Shown here: one piece after another, positions 21,890 through 33,463 of the stretch
How positions within the stretch are numbered: the stretch's first letter is position 1
Layout: each line of letters begins with the position of its first letter
Origin: Crocodylus rhombifer
Lineage: Eukaryota; Chordata; Crocodylia; Crocodylidae
Direction: 5' to 3'
DNA length: 64,000 nt
Assembly (NCBI GenBank): GCA_038503035.1
Contig: JAVSML010024360.1
Span: forward strand, 630,806 to 694,805
Notes under the pieces: generated by a model
Told to the model about the DNA's origin: nothing
What the model saw: only the letters and a program-made list of their open reading frames with translations
Databases searched by the model: none
Made by a program: the position numbers and the translations under genes

Positions 21890-24160
21890 ACCAAGGGTAG
21901 GGTTTTCTACAGTAAAGCCTCATCTCCATTTGTCTTGGTATTCTGTGATGGTTTTTTGGCTAATAACATGTCTTCAGAAGCTCAAGCGGTAAGAGAAATG
22001 CCAAGTACCATGAGAGCCAACAAGATGGACTTCTCTTGAACATGGCTGAAAATCTCAGATGATGCTAACTCAGAATTTTTATTTTGGTAAAAATTCTTGC
22101 TCTCCAGGACAATATTAGCTCAGCAATGTTCCTGAACTAGACAAATATATTTTTCAACCTGGCGAAAAACCAGTACCTGGACATAAAGAACTAGGTCTTC
22201 CCCCTTTTCTATTTTAGGATGTTAAATAAATGCAACAAACAGTAAAAAGTTCCTTCCCAAATCTCAGAGTATAGCAGCAGTGATCCAGTTCTTCAGCCAC
22301 TATAAATTAATGTTGCCCATTAGTCAGTGGATCCATGCTGCTTTGCACCAGCTGGATATCTTGACAGGTTCCCAGTAGAAAAGTTCTGCTTACTACTACC
22401 AGTGACTCTCATAACTCACTCTTACAAAGATAAGTCAATCAGAAATAAAATATTGTTAATGCTCTATTTTTGTCTTGATTTAAGTGGATGTCTCTTACCA
22501 TTAATCCTTTTGCATCAGATTGGGCCCAAATTACTAGATTACTTTATTTCAAAGCTGATTTGTTTTAGACTGTTGGTATTGGTGATAGAACATGGTTCTT
22601 TCATTATATCTGTCAATAACAGAGTGCTAGTGAGAAGTGCAAATATTTTTCTCATCTAACAAATTTGGTTAAAAAGAACCCTGATGCAATGAAATAGAGA
22701 AAATGGCATATCAAATGGTCTGAATTTCCCTGGCACCGTTCCAACAATTACATAATTGATTTGTATAGCAGCAGGTTATCAGAGATCTTGGTGTTTGTAT
22801 TAAAATGGACTTCCTTTTGTTCTAATGGTGCACCATTAGAATTATGAATGCAGCTAATGGGGCAAAGAATTACCTTTGGAATTGGCAAGAAAACTGCTGA
22901 GTGCATTGATTTTATTTTGAAACACTGGGGGTTGGGTTGTTGTTTGTTTTTGTTTTCATTTTTACTATCCATTAATGCGTTGCTAACTCATTCAACCAAT
23001 GTGAAGAAAAAGGCATTTCTCATTATTTTATTAAAAATGGAAAATACATTGCAGGAGGGTCAGTTGGGTCATTTAAATTTTTTTTAGGGGATCAATAAAT
23101 ATAATTATTCTAACTAATTCCCTGTAGAAAATGCTCCAACATGCTGGAGATGATTTGCAGGCACATATTTTTGACTTGCCTCATTAAATTTTGCATTGGA
23201 GGCATATACAACTAATTTTAATAGAAAACACATGAGCAGATATTTTTGTTGGCGAGATTTTTATAATTGGTTACAATGGACAAAAACAGATTTCCCAAGC
23301 CAAACATTAAATTCAATACATTTTCCTTGCTTATAATGGACAGACACTTTAACGTATATAACAGACACTTTATGAGCAATACTCATGCTGTGAAGTAGCA
23401 GTTCAGGGAGTGGGTGGGATGGAGGAATGAAGTTGAAGAGAGAATTGGCAGGTGAAGGAATGAGATGGGCAACTGCAAATGGATTTTTTTCTGCTGCAAA
23501 GGATCTGCCAAGTAACTCCTTGAGTTAAACAAAACATTCCAAATGGCCAGAGTTAGATGTTTTGGGTATATGTATAGCCTCACTTTAAACAATGTACTGA
23601 GATTTAAGTGAATAGTTTTGCTCACCGAACTGAGACTCCATTATGCTTTGCTATTGAAACACTAATAGTTTAAAAATTATCTGAGTTCTAATCTCTGGAC
23701 CAGAGTTGTCCTGCTTGCAGAAATGCACACAGGAAGACCCTAAAGTGACTGAAAACTGCAAAACTTTCTATGCCAGGACTCTCTTCCTTCCTGTGGAGGA
23801 GTGCATATGAAGTGGAAAAAGCATAAGTCCTTCTAACTAACTGTAGGTTTAGGAAATGAAAGGAAGAACCATCCTACCTGGACGGTTCTCACACCATGTA
23901 GCTCCTTTGCCCTCTTTGTCTCTCCCTCTCTGACTCAAGCTCCTATTACTTGGGTCTGCTAGGACTGCTCATCTGTGAAGAAGACTTGAGAGAAATTAGC
24001 AGAGGATCAAGCAGTGAAGAGATGTGATTTTTTTTCTACACTTAGCAAGTAGTGCTTCCTTCCTTTCTCTGCTATGAAATCCAGAAAATGTCTTTAACAT
24101 CTCCCAAGCACATGCATTGTTATCTAGCTCCTCACATTTTTCAGCTGTAAAGTTGAACTG
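21890..24160. other. Long AT-rich unique stretch
   Basis: I found no repeat family, exon or RNA gene. The 110-codon frame at 22327-22659 has a hydrophobic stretch but no family signature, start context or splice support, so I do not call it. Confidence 0.5.
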
Positions 24161-24440
24161 AAATAAATGTTGCTAAGGAGAGCTAGATATTTCAGCAGCA
24201 GAGTTTCTTTGCAGTATTGTCCTACTCACTTTGCATTGTCTAGGCATGTGTATATGAGACACTTTACTGTGCAGCAAACTAATTTGCTTAGCAGTAAATC
24301 ATCACCATCTACATGTGTGTGGCAATTAGGGCACAGTAGACTAGTTTATTGTGCTACTGGATAGCTCAATGAGATACGAGTGGCATCTGGCACTGCAGTA
24401 AATTACTGTGCTTAAATGCATGTGTAGACAGTGACTTTTT
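24161..24440. repeat. Possible MITE remnant with TGTGTAGACA end
   Basis: The right part GCATGTGTAGACAGTG (24418-24433) is the inverse of the GTCTACACATGC-type end seen at 10191 and 33463, and the interior repeats GCAGTAAATTACTGTGC-like and GCAGCAAACTAATTTGC-like phrases. The left end is not clear. Confidence 0.3.
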
Positions 24441-24587
24441 AGTTTACTTTGGCTCAAATTTAGCCAGACTATTTTCAGTCATATTAATGTGTAGATGTGC
24501 CTTCTGTGTGTGAAGATATGTAGCCTAATTTTAAATCTGTTCAAACATCAATCAATGCATCTCAAGTAAAACTAAGGAAGTTATGCT

Positions 24588-25120
24588 TCTGCTCTACTTA
24601 GCATTGGTGAAGCTGCAACTGGAGTACAGTGTCCAGTTCTGGGTGCCACACTTCAAGAAGGATGCGGAGAAGCTTGAGGGAGTCCAGAGAAGAGCCACTT
24701 GTGTGATTAGCACCCTGAAGAGGAAAGGCTGACAAATATGGGACTGTTTAGCCTAGACTTCAGGTGGATTTGGTGGCAGCTTACAAATATATCAGGGGTG
24801 AGCATAAGGGGCTAGGTGAACAACTATTTGCCAAAGCGCCCCAGGTAAAAAACAGGAGCAGTGGTCATAAACTCCTAGAAGAAGGTTTCAGATTGGCTTT
24901 AAGGAAAAACTTCTTCACAGTTCGTGTGGCCACACTCTGGAATAGACTCCCAGTGGGGGTGGTGCAGGCACCTACCCTGGACATCTTCAAAAGGAGACTG
25001 GACACACACCTTACTGGGCTGTTTGACCCCAGCAGTCTTTCCTGCGAACAGCAGGGGGCTGGACCTGATGATCTCAGGAGGTCCTTTCCAGCCCTAAACT
25101 TATGTGAATCTTGGGTTTAA
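24588..25120 (+). pseudogene. CR1 LINE 3' fragment
   Basis: ORF2 C-terminus: LVKLQLEYSVQFWVPHFKK, VQRRATCVI, then after a short deletion VAAYKYIRGEHKGLGEQLFA, FRLALRKNFFTVRVATLWNR and LDTHLTGLFDPSSLSC. The 3' untranslated end reads GGACCTGATGATCTCAGGAG then GTCCTTTCCAGCCCTAAACT. The longest intact frame is 118 codons from 24764. The tail with the (ATTCTATG)-type repeat is reduced to TTATGTGAATC. Same subfamily as the 16.3 kb fragment. Confidence 0.92.
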
Positions 25121-25636
25121 AAGATTTTTATTTCCACATCAAACATTGGTTTCATGCTTCTCTTTAAAAAATGACCAGGAGGATGTGATCAAGGCTGACA
25201 GGAGAAATACAAAAGGAGAAAACAAGAGGGAAAAACAGAGCAGAAAGTAGGCAGAATGAAAGACAGAGAGGGGCTGTGAGTAAAGGCGCAGGGAGAGGAT
25301 AGGAAAGAAGCACAGCTGAGTGGGAGTTCAAAATAAATACAGTAGCAGAAATCTTTGTGTCAATTAAGTCAGTGGGAGGCTGTGTACAACCCCTTATGTG
25401 CAGGGTATCCCTGAAAGTAAGAGGTTATGTCTCTGTTTCTGCATATCATAGGTTTTCTTTAGTTAGAGGAACGTTTTTAACTTTATCATGTTTGGAGGAA
25501 AATTAATTTGAACCCAACTTTTAACAAGGAACATCGCTTCATATTTATTCAATCCCTGTTCATGACACTACTGGTATTATCTTTTGTAGAGAGGATGGCT
25601 TCCTTTTTTAAAGAACTGCATACCGCATTGACGGTA
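25121..25636. other. Unique DNA, purine-rich in part
   Basis: An A/G-rich stretch runs from about 25165 to 25320. Nothing else was recognised. Confidence 0.5.
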
Positions 25637-25932
25637 CAGGAAGCCGTCGCTATTCGTGGGTTCGGCATTTGCAGTTTCAAATATTTGTGAATGCCGAACC
25701 TGCATTTTAAATACACTTTATGCACTTATAGGAGCTTGCTGCCCCTGGGCTCCTGCCACCACTGCCGGGCTCCTACTGTCGCCACCGGAGTCATGCCCTC
25801 CCACCCCCAAATGCCTGGGGTACTGCGTTCATGAATGCAGACTGTGTTCATGAATGCAGTGCCTTATTCACGGATTTTGCCATTCATGAGGGGTATGAGA
25901 ACGTATCCTCAGTGAATGGCGAGGGTTTTTTG
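25637..25932. mobile_element. Tigger-type MITE (296 bp) with TA duplication
   Basis: The left end is CAGGAAGCCGTCGCTATTCG and the inverted right end is CAAAAAACCCTCGCCATTCA; both carry the (C/G)CTCGC-ATTC core of Tigger-type termini. TA flanks both sides (25635-25636 and 25933-25934). A second, inner pair of ATTCGTGGGTT/ATTCACGGATT phrases repeats the theme. The GC-rich centre has no transposase. It is a different family from the 6.1 kb element although its length happens to be the same. Confidence 0.75.
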
Positions 25933-26107
25933 TATAGAGATTTTTCTTCCATGACACCTAGGCCATATTAGGGTGTGTGACAGGGTTGATGGGGAAGGAT
26001 GGGGTAGTGGGAAGCAGTTTGGTATGCCTAGATGTGAATGTGGGTGAGGAAGCATGGTTGGGGTGAGGCAGATGGTTTGCTCTTAAGACTAATAGGAAGG
26101 GAAGCAG

Positions 26108-26119
26108 GTGTGTACATGC

Positions 26120-26160
<41 letters not shown>

Positions 26161-26167
26161 CGCGCGC
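26108..26167. repeat. (TG)n followed by (CG)n tract
   Basis: A GTGTGT run of about 34 bases passes directly into a CGCGCG run of about 14 bases. Alternating purine-pyrimidine DNA of this kind can adopt Z-form; a biological role is speculative. Confidence 0.95.
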
Positions 26168-26193
26168 AGAGGGTGGTGTTTAAAGTCTTAAGA

Positions 26194-26405
26194 CAGTACT
26201 AACCAACCTTTTTGGATGGTGTGCCACAAGTTAAGCTCCAGCACTGCAACTGTGCCACTCTGATCCCTGCCCCGCAGAGGCATAACTCATGGAGTTTGTG
26301 TCCTATGCCCTGGAAAGTTTGTGTCCCATGCCCTGGAAAGGAGGTGCCACACAGCAGTTGCTTGCCCCACCTGTAGCACAGATGTTGAGGGCCGGCCCAC
26401 CCCTG
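26194..26405. mobile_element. hAT-like MITE (212 bp)
   Basis: The left end CAGTACTAACCAACCTTTTT and the inverted right end CAGGGGTGGGCCGGCCC have hAT-type CAG starts. Flanks TCTTAAGA (26186-26193) and TTTTAGGA (26406-26413) agree at 6 of 8 positions. A GTGTCCCATGCCCTGGAAAG phrase occurs twice in tandem near 26300-26340. No transposase is present. Confidence 0.6.
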
Positions 26406-26454
26406 TTTTAGGATGTTGATTGGGGAATCTGCTGCTCTGAACCTTTCTGGATGT

Positions 26455-26525
26455 GCTGGGTTGTTGTTGTTGTCATTAATAGTAATGATGATGATGATAG
26501 TGGTACTAATAATAATTATAGAATC
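26455..26525. repeat. Trinucleotide-rich patch
   Basis: GTT repeats (26458-26475), ATG repeats (26486-26500) and AAT repeats (26507-26520) follow in quick succession. Confidence 0.8.
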
Positions 26526-26559
26526 AGTGGGGCTGACTTAGCTCTCATTGAAGGATTGT

Positions 26560-26760
26560 TGTCATTGGTTTCAGGTGCCAGAAGTCATAGACTGAAATTA
26601 GGCAAAGAAAAATTTAGCCTCAGCATCAGAAAGAACTTTCCAGCTGCAGGCTCTGCAGTTCTAAGACAATTGCATAGTTTTGCAAGGGAAGCTGCAGGGC
26701 CCCAGTTTACAACCATGGTGGATTATGGATGAAGATTGCAGGGAAAGGTCCCTGAACTGG
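26560..26760 (+). repeat. Possible CR1/L3-type fragment
   Basis: The phrase RLKLGKEKFSLSIRKNFP at about 26594-26645 resembles the FRLxIRKNFFxV segment near the C-terminus of CR1-group ORF2, but the following W-N-R-L-P block is not conserved. It may be an old fragment. Confidence 0.35.
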
Positions 26761-28087
26761 CTGAAGAGGATGATTTATGTGTCTTGTGAGGCTTTTCCTC
26801 TTTCATTCCTCTCACTTTATTGAGCTATAAAGGAAAACCTCAAAAGCACCTCTTAGTTACATTTATCAATCGGACAGCAGAAATCCTTGGCTTTATACTT
26901 TTGTCAGAAGCTGATCAGCAGTAATTTACCAATAAAAAATTAGAGGGACTTGCTTGGTTTTACAAGACGATAATTCATTTAATGAGCAGATGACATTTGG
27001 AGCTGATGATGGGATTATTGCGGTGGAAAATGGAGGTGTCACTTCTGCTATGCTTATTAAGTTATGAGTAAAATAATGACAATAACAATGGAGTTATTAA
27101 TGTATTAATAGAGTAATAGTATTTTCCTATCTTTTCTTCCAGTTCTGCTCCCCTAGCCTCTGGTCTGAAGCTCAGACCACCCAAATTCTTTGAGATGAAT
27201 GCTGCAGCTGAAAGTTAAATTTGGTATCAGAGAATAGCCAAGAGGAGCAGGAGTGATGGAATAAGTTATGAAAAGTCAAAACCATAAAACCTGGAGAAGT
27301 TACCATTGTTGTTTTGTATTTTAGGGACTTAGCCAGAAAGACAGGGTTGTGAAACACTGAGAGGGTGGAGGCAAAAGGGAATGCGAAGTACAGTGACTTG
27401 TCCTGAAAAGATAAATATCTTAGATGGGACTTGAATAATGTAGCTGAAATTTTGGAGAGTGATTGATCTCTCTTTTTATCATGTTGTGGAAGATGAGAAC
27501 AAAGAAACATTTTGTTGAATGAAAGGGCAATAGGCTTTAGGCCAATTAAAGAAATTACCTCTTCAAAAGGAAAGACTTCATATGTCACATTGGGTACCTT
27601 TGGGGACTGCCTATGAGACCAAACTAAAGAACTGTTGAGGCTAGATTTTCAGAAGAGTTTGATATTTTGGTGACTACTCTTGCATTATTATATATGTTAC
27701 ATTGATCCAGTAACAATAGCAATCAAATTCCAGGCTCTAAGGTACATTAGAGAGGATTTTTCTCTTTTCCTGGAGTATCTGTTATTGGCTCTTGTTGGGA
27801 ACTGGGAGAACAGGTGGACTGAAAGACCAGGGATCTGATTCAGCCTGGGGAGTGTCAGGCTTACTTTCAATTGGAACCTCCCTTAAAGGACCACTCAAGT
27901 GACTGACAGACCAGATTCCTCGATGCTGGCAGTTTTTTAGTAGAAGTGGAATAGAACTGTACTCTTTAGTGGCAAAATAAAGCTAGGCACTAATATAGTG
28001 TAAGGGAGGCATGGAGCATGCTTTACAACCAGCAGCATAGTGTTGATGTAAGTACATATGATACAGGACCAATGCATGAACTTTCAT
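26761..28087. other. Unique AT-rich DNA, nothing recognised
   Basis: The 138-codon minus-strand frame at 27588-27172 lacks any motif. The AGATTTTCAGAAGAG phrase near 27643 is a fragment common in sauropsid repeats but is too short to classify. Confidence 0.45.
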
Positions 28088-28402
28088 AGGCTACACGTGT
28101 TCCTTCATAGCATCAGTGGGGGCGGGGGGGAGTACTTTAATTAGTGGCTCTGCTCTAATTAAAATTCTGCAGTGTCTCATGTATCAGCATCCCTGCACTT
28201 CAAAATGATGTTTGACAAGCCTTAAATCAAGCACCCTCACTGCCATTTGGAAGCATGGGGATGCTGATACATGGGATGTGGGAGGCTGCTGGAGTGTGGT
28301 GAATTACCACACTGCAGCAGACTCAGTTAATAAAGTCTGCTCCGATGCACTGGAATTACAGTGTGTTGGAGCAGCCTCTGTGTTCATATACAGGCATCCT
28401 TA
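28088..28402 (+). mobile_element. MITE copy A of a palindromic family
   Basis: This shares ordered phrases with the inverted block at 45195-45548: GTACTTTAATTA..., CATGTATCAGCATCCCTGCA, GGGATGCTGATACA, GGAGGCTGCTGGAG, and a final CACTGGAATTACAGTGTGTT. The ends are weak (GGCTACACGTGTTC and, inverted, GCCTGTATATGAACAC). It has no coding capacity. Short nonautonomous families are known in crocodilians, but I cannot match this one to a named family. Confidence 0.65.
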
Positions 28403-29047
28403 GGTGCTCTGCTGCCACACCTTGTTTTATGTGATGGGAAGTTTTGAGCTAGAGGAAGGAGCAGGAACTACACAAGGTAGCGGGGCCTGTTTCACAGTCC
28501 TGTATTGTATTGATTAAAGCATGTTTGTATTCTGATTGTCCAGGGCCTGCCCATGATGCTAGAATAGTAATAATTATAATAATAGACCTGATCCAGCAAA
28601 GTGCTTCAAGGTTGTGCAATCACCCAGATAATTCATTCTTAGAGACTGGGATGTGCCTGACTGTTTGGCTGGACTAAGGCAGTAGTAATAACTACTGGTG
28701 TTGATTAGAAAACAGGAAGACAGGGGGAGCAGGAATAGCCCAACAAATTGTCTCCATATTATGAGTTATTTTCATTCAAAACAGTGGATTCTGTCTGAAT
28801 TTTCTGCTCAGCTGCGTCAGCAAAGAATTTGTGGAGGAATAATGCCAATGGGGGAGAAGCACAGAATACAATAGGAGCAGCCAGAGCCTATGCACTCCTA
28901 CAATAAAATCAAAATCAAGAGAGAGACCTGCTTTTATTGAATGCATAGAACTGTCCATGGCACTTACATGGCCACTAGTGGAACTTAAAAAAAATTACCT
29001 TGAATTTGTTATGAACGTATGAGGATGCTGAAATGCTTTAGTCATGT
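28403..29047. other. Unique DNA, nothing recognised
   Basis: AAT-rich patch near 28568-28584; otherwise plain sequence. Confidence 0.45.
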
Positions 29048-30325
29048 CCAGGAATCCTGGTTTTGGGGGTTGATTTGGGGTTTTTTATCGTAGAAAATCA
29101 GAGCTCCCCCTGCTGCTTTTGCTCACCAGGACGTGCATCCAACTGTGGTTGTCTCCCCTTACTGCTTGTGATGCTGAGCAGCCCTGATATGCAGGTGCCC
29201 TGCCCATGCCATTGCCCCTCACCCCAATCCCCAGCACCCTGGCTCTGACAGTGCTCCTTACTCCTGCTCCACAGACCCCCAGTCCTGCTGGTGCCGCTCC
29301 CTCAGGACCCATAGCCCCTCAGCCCTGCTGGTACCCCTCATTCCCAACCCATAGCCCCCTGGTCCTGCCGGTGCTCCTCACTCCCCACCCACACCCCCCT
29401 GCCCCACCCCGCCAGCTCTTCTGGAAGGTGCCCCCAACTGCCAGAGCTATAGGACCAGGGACCTGGGTCTGCAGCCCCCTGCCAACCACCCCTCCCCCCA
29501 CCCACCAGCAGTACCCAAGTTTGGACTGGCACCCACTGGAGCTGGCAGCTGCTGAAGTGGAGCAGAGCCCAGAGCCTGTCTCCCCATCCTACACAAGTGG
29601 CATGGGTAGAGCAAAGCCTATGGGGACACAGGCAGATGTGGGCTGCCCAGTGCAGGCTTGGGGCTCCCTGCCCTGCTGCCTTTCCCCCAGGGGCCCCCAC
29701 AGCCCAGTGGGCAGGACCCAGTGCAGCAGAGCAGGGTGGGGTGGGGAGGTTCAGTGCAACTGCATGGTAAGGCACCCCCTGCCCAACCAGCAGCAGCAAG
29801 GGACACAACTCCATGCCACCACCCCCACTGTTGACAGGGAGTGCCTTGCCATGGTGGCATAGGACTCCTGGTGGCAGCACTGAGCCTTCCCACTCTGTGC
29901 CGCTGCTGCGCTGGGTCTTGCCTGCTGGGCTGCAGAGGCCCCTACAGGGAGAGCAGCAGGGCAGGGTGTCCCGAGCGCACAGTGGGCAGCTCACATCCAC
30001 TTCTGTCCCACACACAAATCTGGGGGGCATGTGCCCATCATCCCCCCTAGGAGTGCACACAGCGGCAGGAAGCCAGCCCCTCTACCATCTCCAGATGAGC
30101 CACCCATGGCAGCCATGTGTGTATGTGATGCCCCTTGCCTGATCACCCTCCTCCTGCTCCCCACGGCCCTTTGCAAGCTGGAGCTCTGCCAACCTGCAAG
30201 GGGAAACCTGCTGTTCCCCACGTTTCTCTCCTTAAAAAGAGAAAATCCAGGTTTTTCTTCTTAAGATAAGAAAATCCATGTTTTACCATGTTTTTCCATG
30301 GTGAACAGAAAACCCGGATACCTGG
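29048..30325. mobile_element. GC-rich nonautonomous DNA element (about 1.28 kb)
   Basis: The left end CCAGGAATCCTGGTTTTGGG and the inverted right end CCAGGTATCCGGGTTTTCTG are alike. Next to the right end, inverted, lie repeated GGTTTTTC/CATGGTTTTTCC-like phrases. Flanking TCATGTCC (29042-29049) and TCATCTCC (30326-30333) agree at 7 of 8, though this leaves a 2-base overlap with the left terminus. The interior has imperfect units of about 50 bases (29227-29410), rich in CCCCTGGTCCTGCTGGTG. Very long frames on both strands (218 codons plus, 240 codons minus) arise because this C-rich sequence is poor in stops; their translations are low-complexity Pro/Ala/Gly and have no domain. Confidence 0.55.
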
Positions 30326-31248
30326 TCATCTCCAGGACTGGCAACAAGAGTACAAGTTACTGTACCTGTGAGGCTCAACCTATCAGACTCCGTCTGAACT
30401 GGCTGGGTCTTATATTTTATAAGGCACACAGTCCTGTTCTCTTAAGACTGCCAGCAAAGGTGCTGAGTAGTGGTAACTCTGCTAAGTGGTTTTGTAGCAG
30501 GACAAGATTGACAAAAGGTCAAGAAATGAAAGGCTTTTCAGAGATCACAACTTGATATACTTAGTTGATTACTCCCTGCTAAGAAGTTTTAATTAAAATT
30601 CAAATCATCTCTGGATAAAATGACAACTAAAAACAGAACAATTGTGTGGTATATATACCAAATAAGGCCACTAAATGCAGCACTGAGAGCCCACTAAATA
30701 TGGTACTGGGAGACCTCTAATGCTACCGCACCCTTGATAAAATAGCCTCCAGCATGAAGCTTGTGCTTTGAGGGGCATCAGCTAAAATGGCAGAGGAAAA
30801 CTTGTGCTTTTTCCTTTCAACGTGTTTCTTTTCTTTAGAACTCTGGACCTGTTGCTGTGAAGTGGATCCAGACACATGAGGCAAGGCTTTTAAACTTCTT
30901 CACTGGGGATAAAATGCGGTCAGTACAGGGGGCTATTGAAAATCCTACCCATCAATTATTAATTTGTAGCATTGCCAGTCTGTGTGGCTGGGATACTAGA
31001 TGCTCTTCTTCTTTTCCTCATTTTTTCCTGATTTCTCATATCTTTTTTTACTTCCCATCTTCTCTTCATTCTCCATTGCTCAATAACCAAAATTGCCTCT
31101 TCCCTCTTTACTCTCTCCAGCCCCTCCATTTTTCTCTCTCCCTACTTTCTTCCTGCTATCCAGGATGAGTGCTGGTACTGTTGATCACCATGATATTTAA
31201 ATACTGAGTCCACCATTCTTACTTCTATTAATTGTTGCTTTACCCTCA
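30326..31248. other. Unique DNA, nothing recognised
   Basis: A pyrimidine-rich stretch runs from about 31005 to 31160. No exon or repeat family was identified. Confidence 0.45.
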
Positions 31249-31746
31249 GGCTAAGTACAGACAGTCAAAAAGCCTGAGGCTGAATTGATTCAATCTTCAT
31301 AGGTTAGTTTAAACTGTATAGATTGAACTGATAAGCAACTGAACAGATATCACGTTTGATTCAGGAAATGCTGTCACATGCCTACAGTGGCCCAGGCCAA
31401 AAGCCAGGGGGCACTAGAGCATGCCTCGTTGCTCGGCTGGAGCAGACGGTTTGGGCCAGGCCTAACCTGCCCACCCTGTAAGGGCAGTTTGTGTGGAAGG
31501 TGCAAAGCATCTTGGGATGCTTGGGGACTGTGAGTTAACTTCAATCTAGAGGGGATCTGGGACAGAAATTCAATATACTGATTTAACTTAGATCAGTTCA
31601 GTGTCATACTACATGCATCCAGGTTTATCTTAAACTGGTTTTGGCCACTTTGAAAGCAGTTTACATGCACTGAACTTCTGTTGTGTTATGGATCCAAACC
31701 AGTTTCCAATCACTCATACCAGTTTGTGTACTTTCTATTCCTAGCC
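31249..31746 (+). mobile_element. MITE copy (older) of the GGCTAGGGACAG family
   Basis: It begins GGCTAAGTACAGACAGTC and continues AAAAAGCCTGAGGCTGAATT; the reverse complement of the 47317-47900 element runs in parallel over its length. Shared phrases include TGATTTAACTTAGATCAGTT-like, TTTGGCCACTTTGAAA and AAACCAGTTTCCAATC. It ends CTAGCC at 31746. It is more diverged than the 47 kb copy and internally different in the centre. Confidence 0.75.
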
Positions 31747-32699
31747 AGGGAGACGTTACTTATTTTCATTGCAGCTTCTCACAAGGTAAGTAATTACCCA
31801 ATGTAAGGATAAAAAAAAATTGACTGCCTAATTTTGTTCTTTTGTTTTGTAATAGCTGGTTTATAGTAATCTCTTTTTCTGTGCAAGTGAACCAAGGTCT
31901 TTTGCTAATCATAACAGTAATCCCCTATGAGAACTAATCTGAAAAAGCCTTTAGTGCTTTAGATCTCAACAACAGCAAATTTCCTGTGCAAACAGCTACT
32001 ATCAAAGATGTAGTCCCTTTGAAAATCCATCAGCAATCAAAGTTTTAGTCAAACACTTCCACAAATACTTTTGGTCAACACAAATTCTTATGATATCACC
32101 AATTGCATCCATAAATCTGACAGTGATATATGTGACACTTTGATAAGGTGTGGTAGAGATCTGCAATAGGACAATGCTCAGGTTCCTTTTATTTGTGCAA
32201 TTGTTCCCTCTTTCACTATATTATTACAGTTTTACTAAACTGTTGTTTTTAACAAACATCCATTTTTCCTGAAGATTAATACGTTCTCTGTGTAGCATGT
32301 TTGTTTAAAATATTTTAAAATGTGAAACACATACAGGTCCAGTGTGGGGTTCAGAAATGGAACTCTCTCAGTCAAAAAATGGCATGTCTTCAGAGGCCTG
32401 TTATAATGCAGTGGAGAAATTGGAAGCCTGAATACTTTCTGGAAGACTAAAATGCTTCAATTGATTCAGACTTATTCCTGCATACTACAGGATTTAGGGT
32501 CTCTTTTCTGCCCAGATAAAAAACATATTACCTTGGCAAAGCAGTTAACAAAAGTTAAAAAGCACTCTGATTTCAGGTTCTTCAGGGCATGTCAGCAGGA
32601 CACTCAGCTCACTATGAATCTTTTCAGGCCTCTGGAAACAAGATGAGCAATATTCAGGGACTTAAGGGAATTTGCATGCTGCTGGTCTTTATTATACTT
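31747..32699. other. AT-rich unique DNA, nothing recognised
   Basis: No motif-bearing frames; A-run near 31811. Confidence 0.45.
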
Positions 32700-32960
32700 T
32701 CTGTTGTGTAAAAAGCCGGAGGACCCAGTCAGGTTTGAGGCCTTGTTGTGCTAGACGCTCTGGAAGCATATAGGGATAGTTTGTCTCTGTCCTTAGGAGC
32801 TTACAGTCTAAATAGACGACTGATAGTAGGGGAAGCAGGAACAGATAAGTCAAGTGACTTGCTCACAGCCACACAGGAAGTCAATGACTAGGATAGTAAC
32901 AAAATCCAGACTTGCAATCCAGTGCTCTTGCCACTTGTCCACACTGTCTCCAGCACTGAC
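32700..32960 (+). repeat. MIR/CORE-SINE-like copy
   Basis: The order TTGTGCTAGACGCTCTGGAA, CTTAGGAGCTTACAGTCTAA, then AAGTCAAGTGACTTGCTCAC with CACACAGGAAGTCAATG is that of a MIR-related SINE unit widespread in amniotes. Diverged and with no intact ends. Confidence 0.6.
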
Positions 32961-33202
32961 CTGGGAAGGAATATGCAAATCAGTTTCTAAAACAAAATCC
33001 AGGGGCAGTTACATGATAGTGACTTTGATCTTGCTAGGCCTACGTTGCTTAATTCCTGCTTGGCCAAAGTGATAAATTAAATTGGCACTATGCCTGTTTA
33101 TAGAGAACATTCGATCTTGCCGATATCTTGTAAAGGATGTGGCAGGGAGGTGCCCTCACTAACCTGTCGGAGCAGATTGGGAGGGCATTGGGAGTGCCTC
33201 AG

Positions 33203-33463
33203 TGGGCATGTCCACACTGTATCTAGACCATGCAATGTTGTGCCACAGTGAGGCACAGCAGGTGGCATATCTATTTTGTGCGTGTTACAACCCCTACCCC
33301 CAAAATGTATTGTAGGTGCTGGGCACACCATAATTTCTCAGTCTTGGCCAGGTTTATTGGTGCATGCCTGGTGCAGCACTAAATGTAGCCAAATTGTATT
33401 TTGTGTAGGGGCTCTTGGGCTTCACTCTTGAACAGTCTATGCATGGTGTAGACACATGCACTG
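33203..33463. mobile_element. MITE with GTCTACAC-type ends
   Basis: The left end is GTGGGCATGTCCACACTG and the inverted right end is CCAGTGCATGTGTCTACACC. Both share GCATG..C.ACAC with the 9750-10191 element. The middle has a CAGTGAGGCACAGCAGG segment but no coding. Confidence 0.5.

Noticed and set aside
22327..22659. Hydrophobic 110-codon frame that might be a membrane protein exon
   Set aside because: The A/T-rich composition makes Leu/Ile/Phe stretches common. There is no family signature or splice flank.
29206..30060. Overlapping frames of 218 (plus) and 240 (minus) codons
   Set aside because: The sequence is C-rich and tandemly repeated with few stops. Neither translation shows a fold or family.
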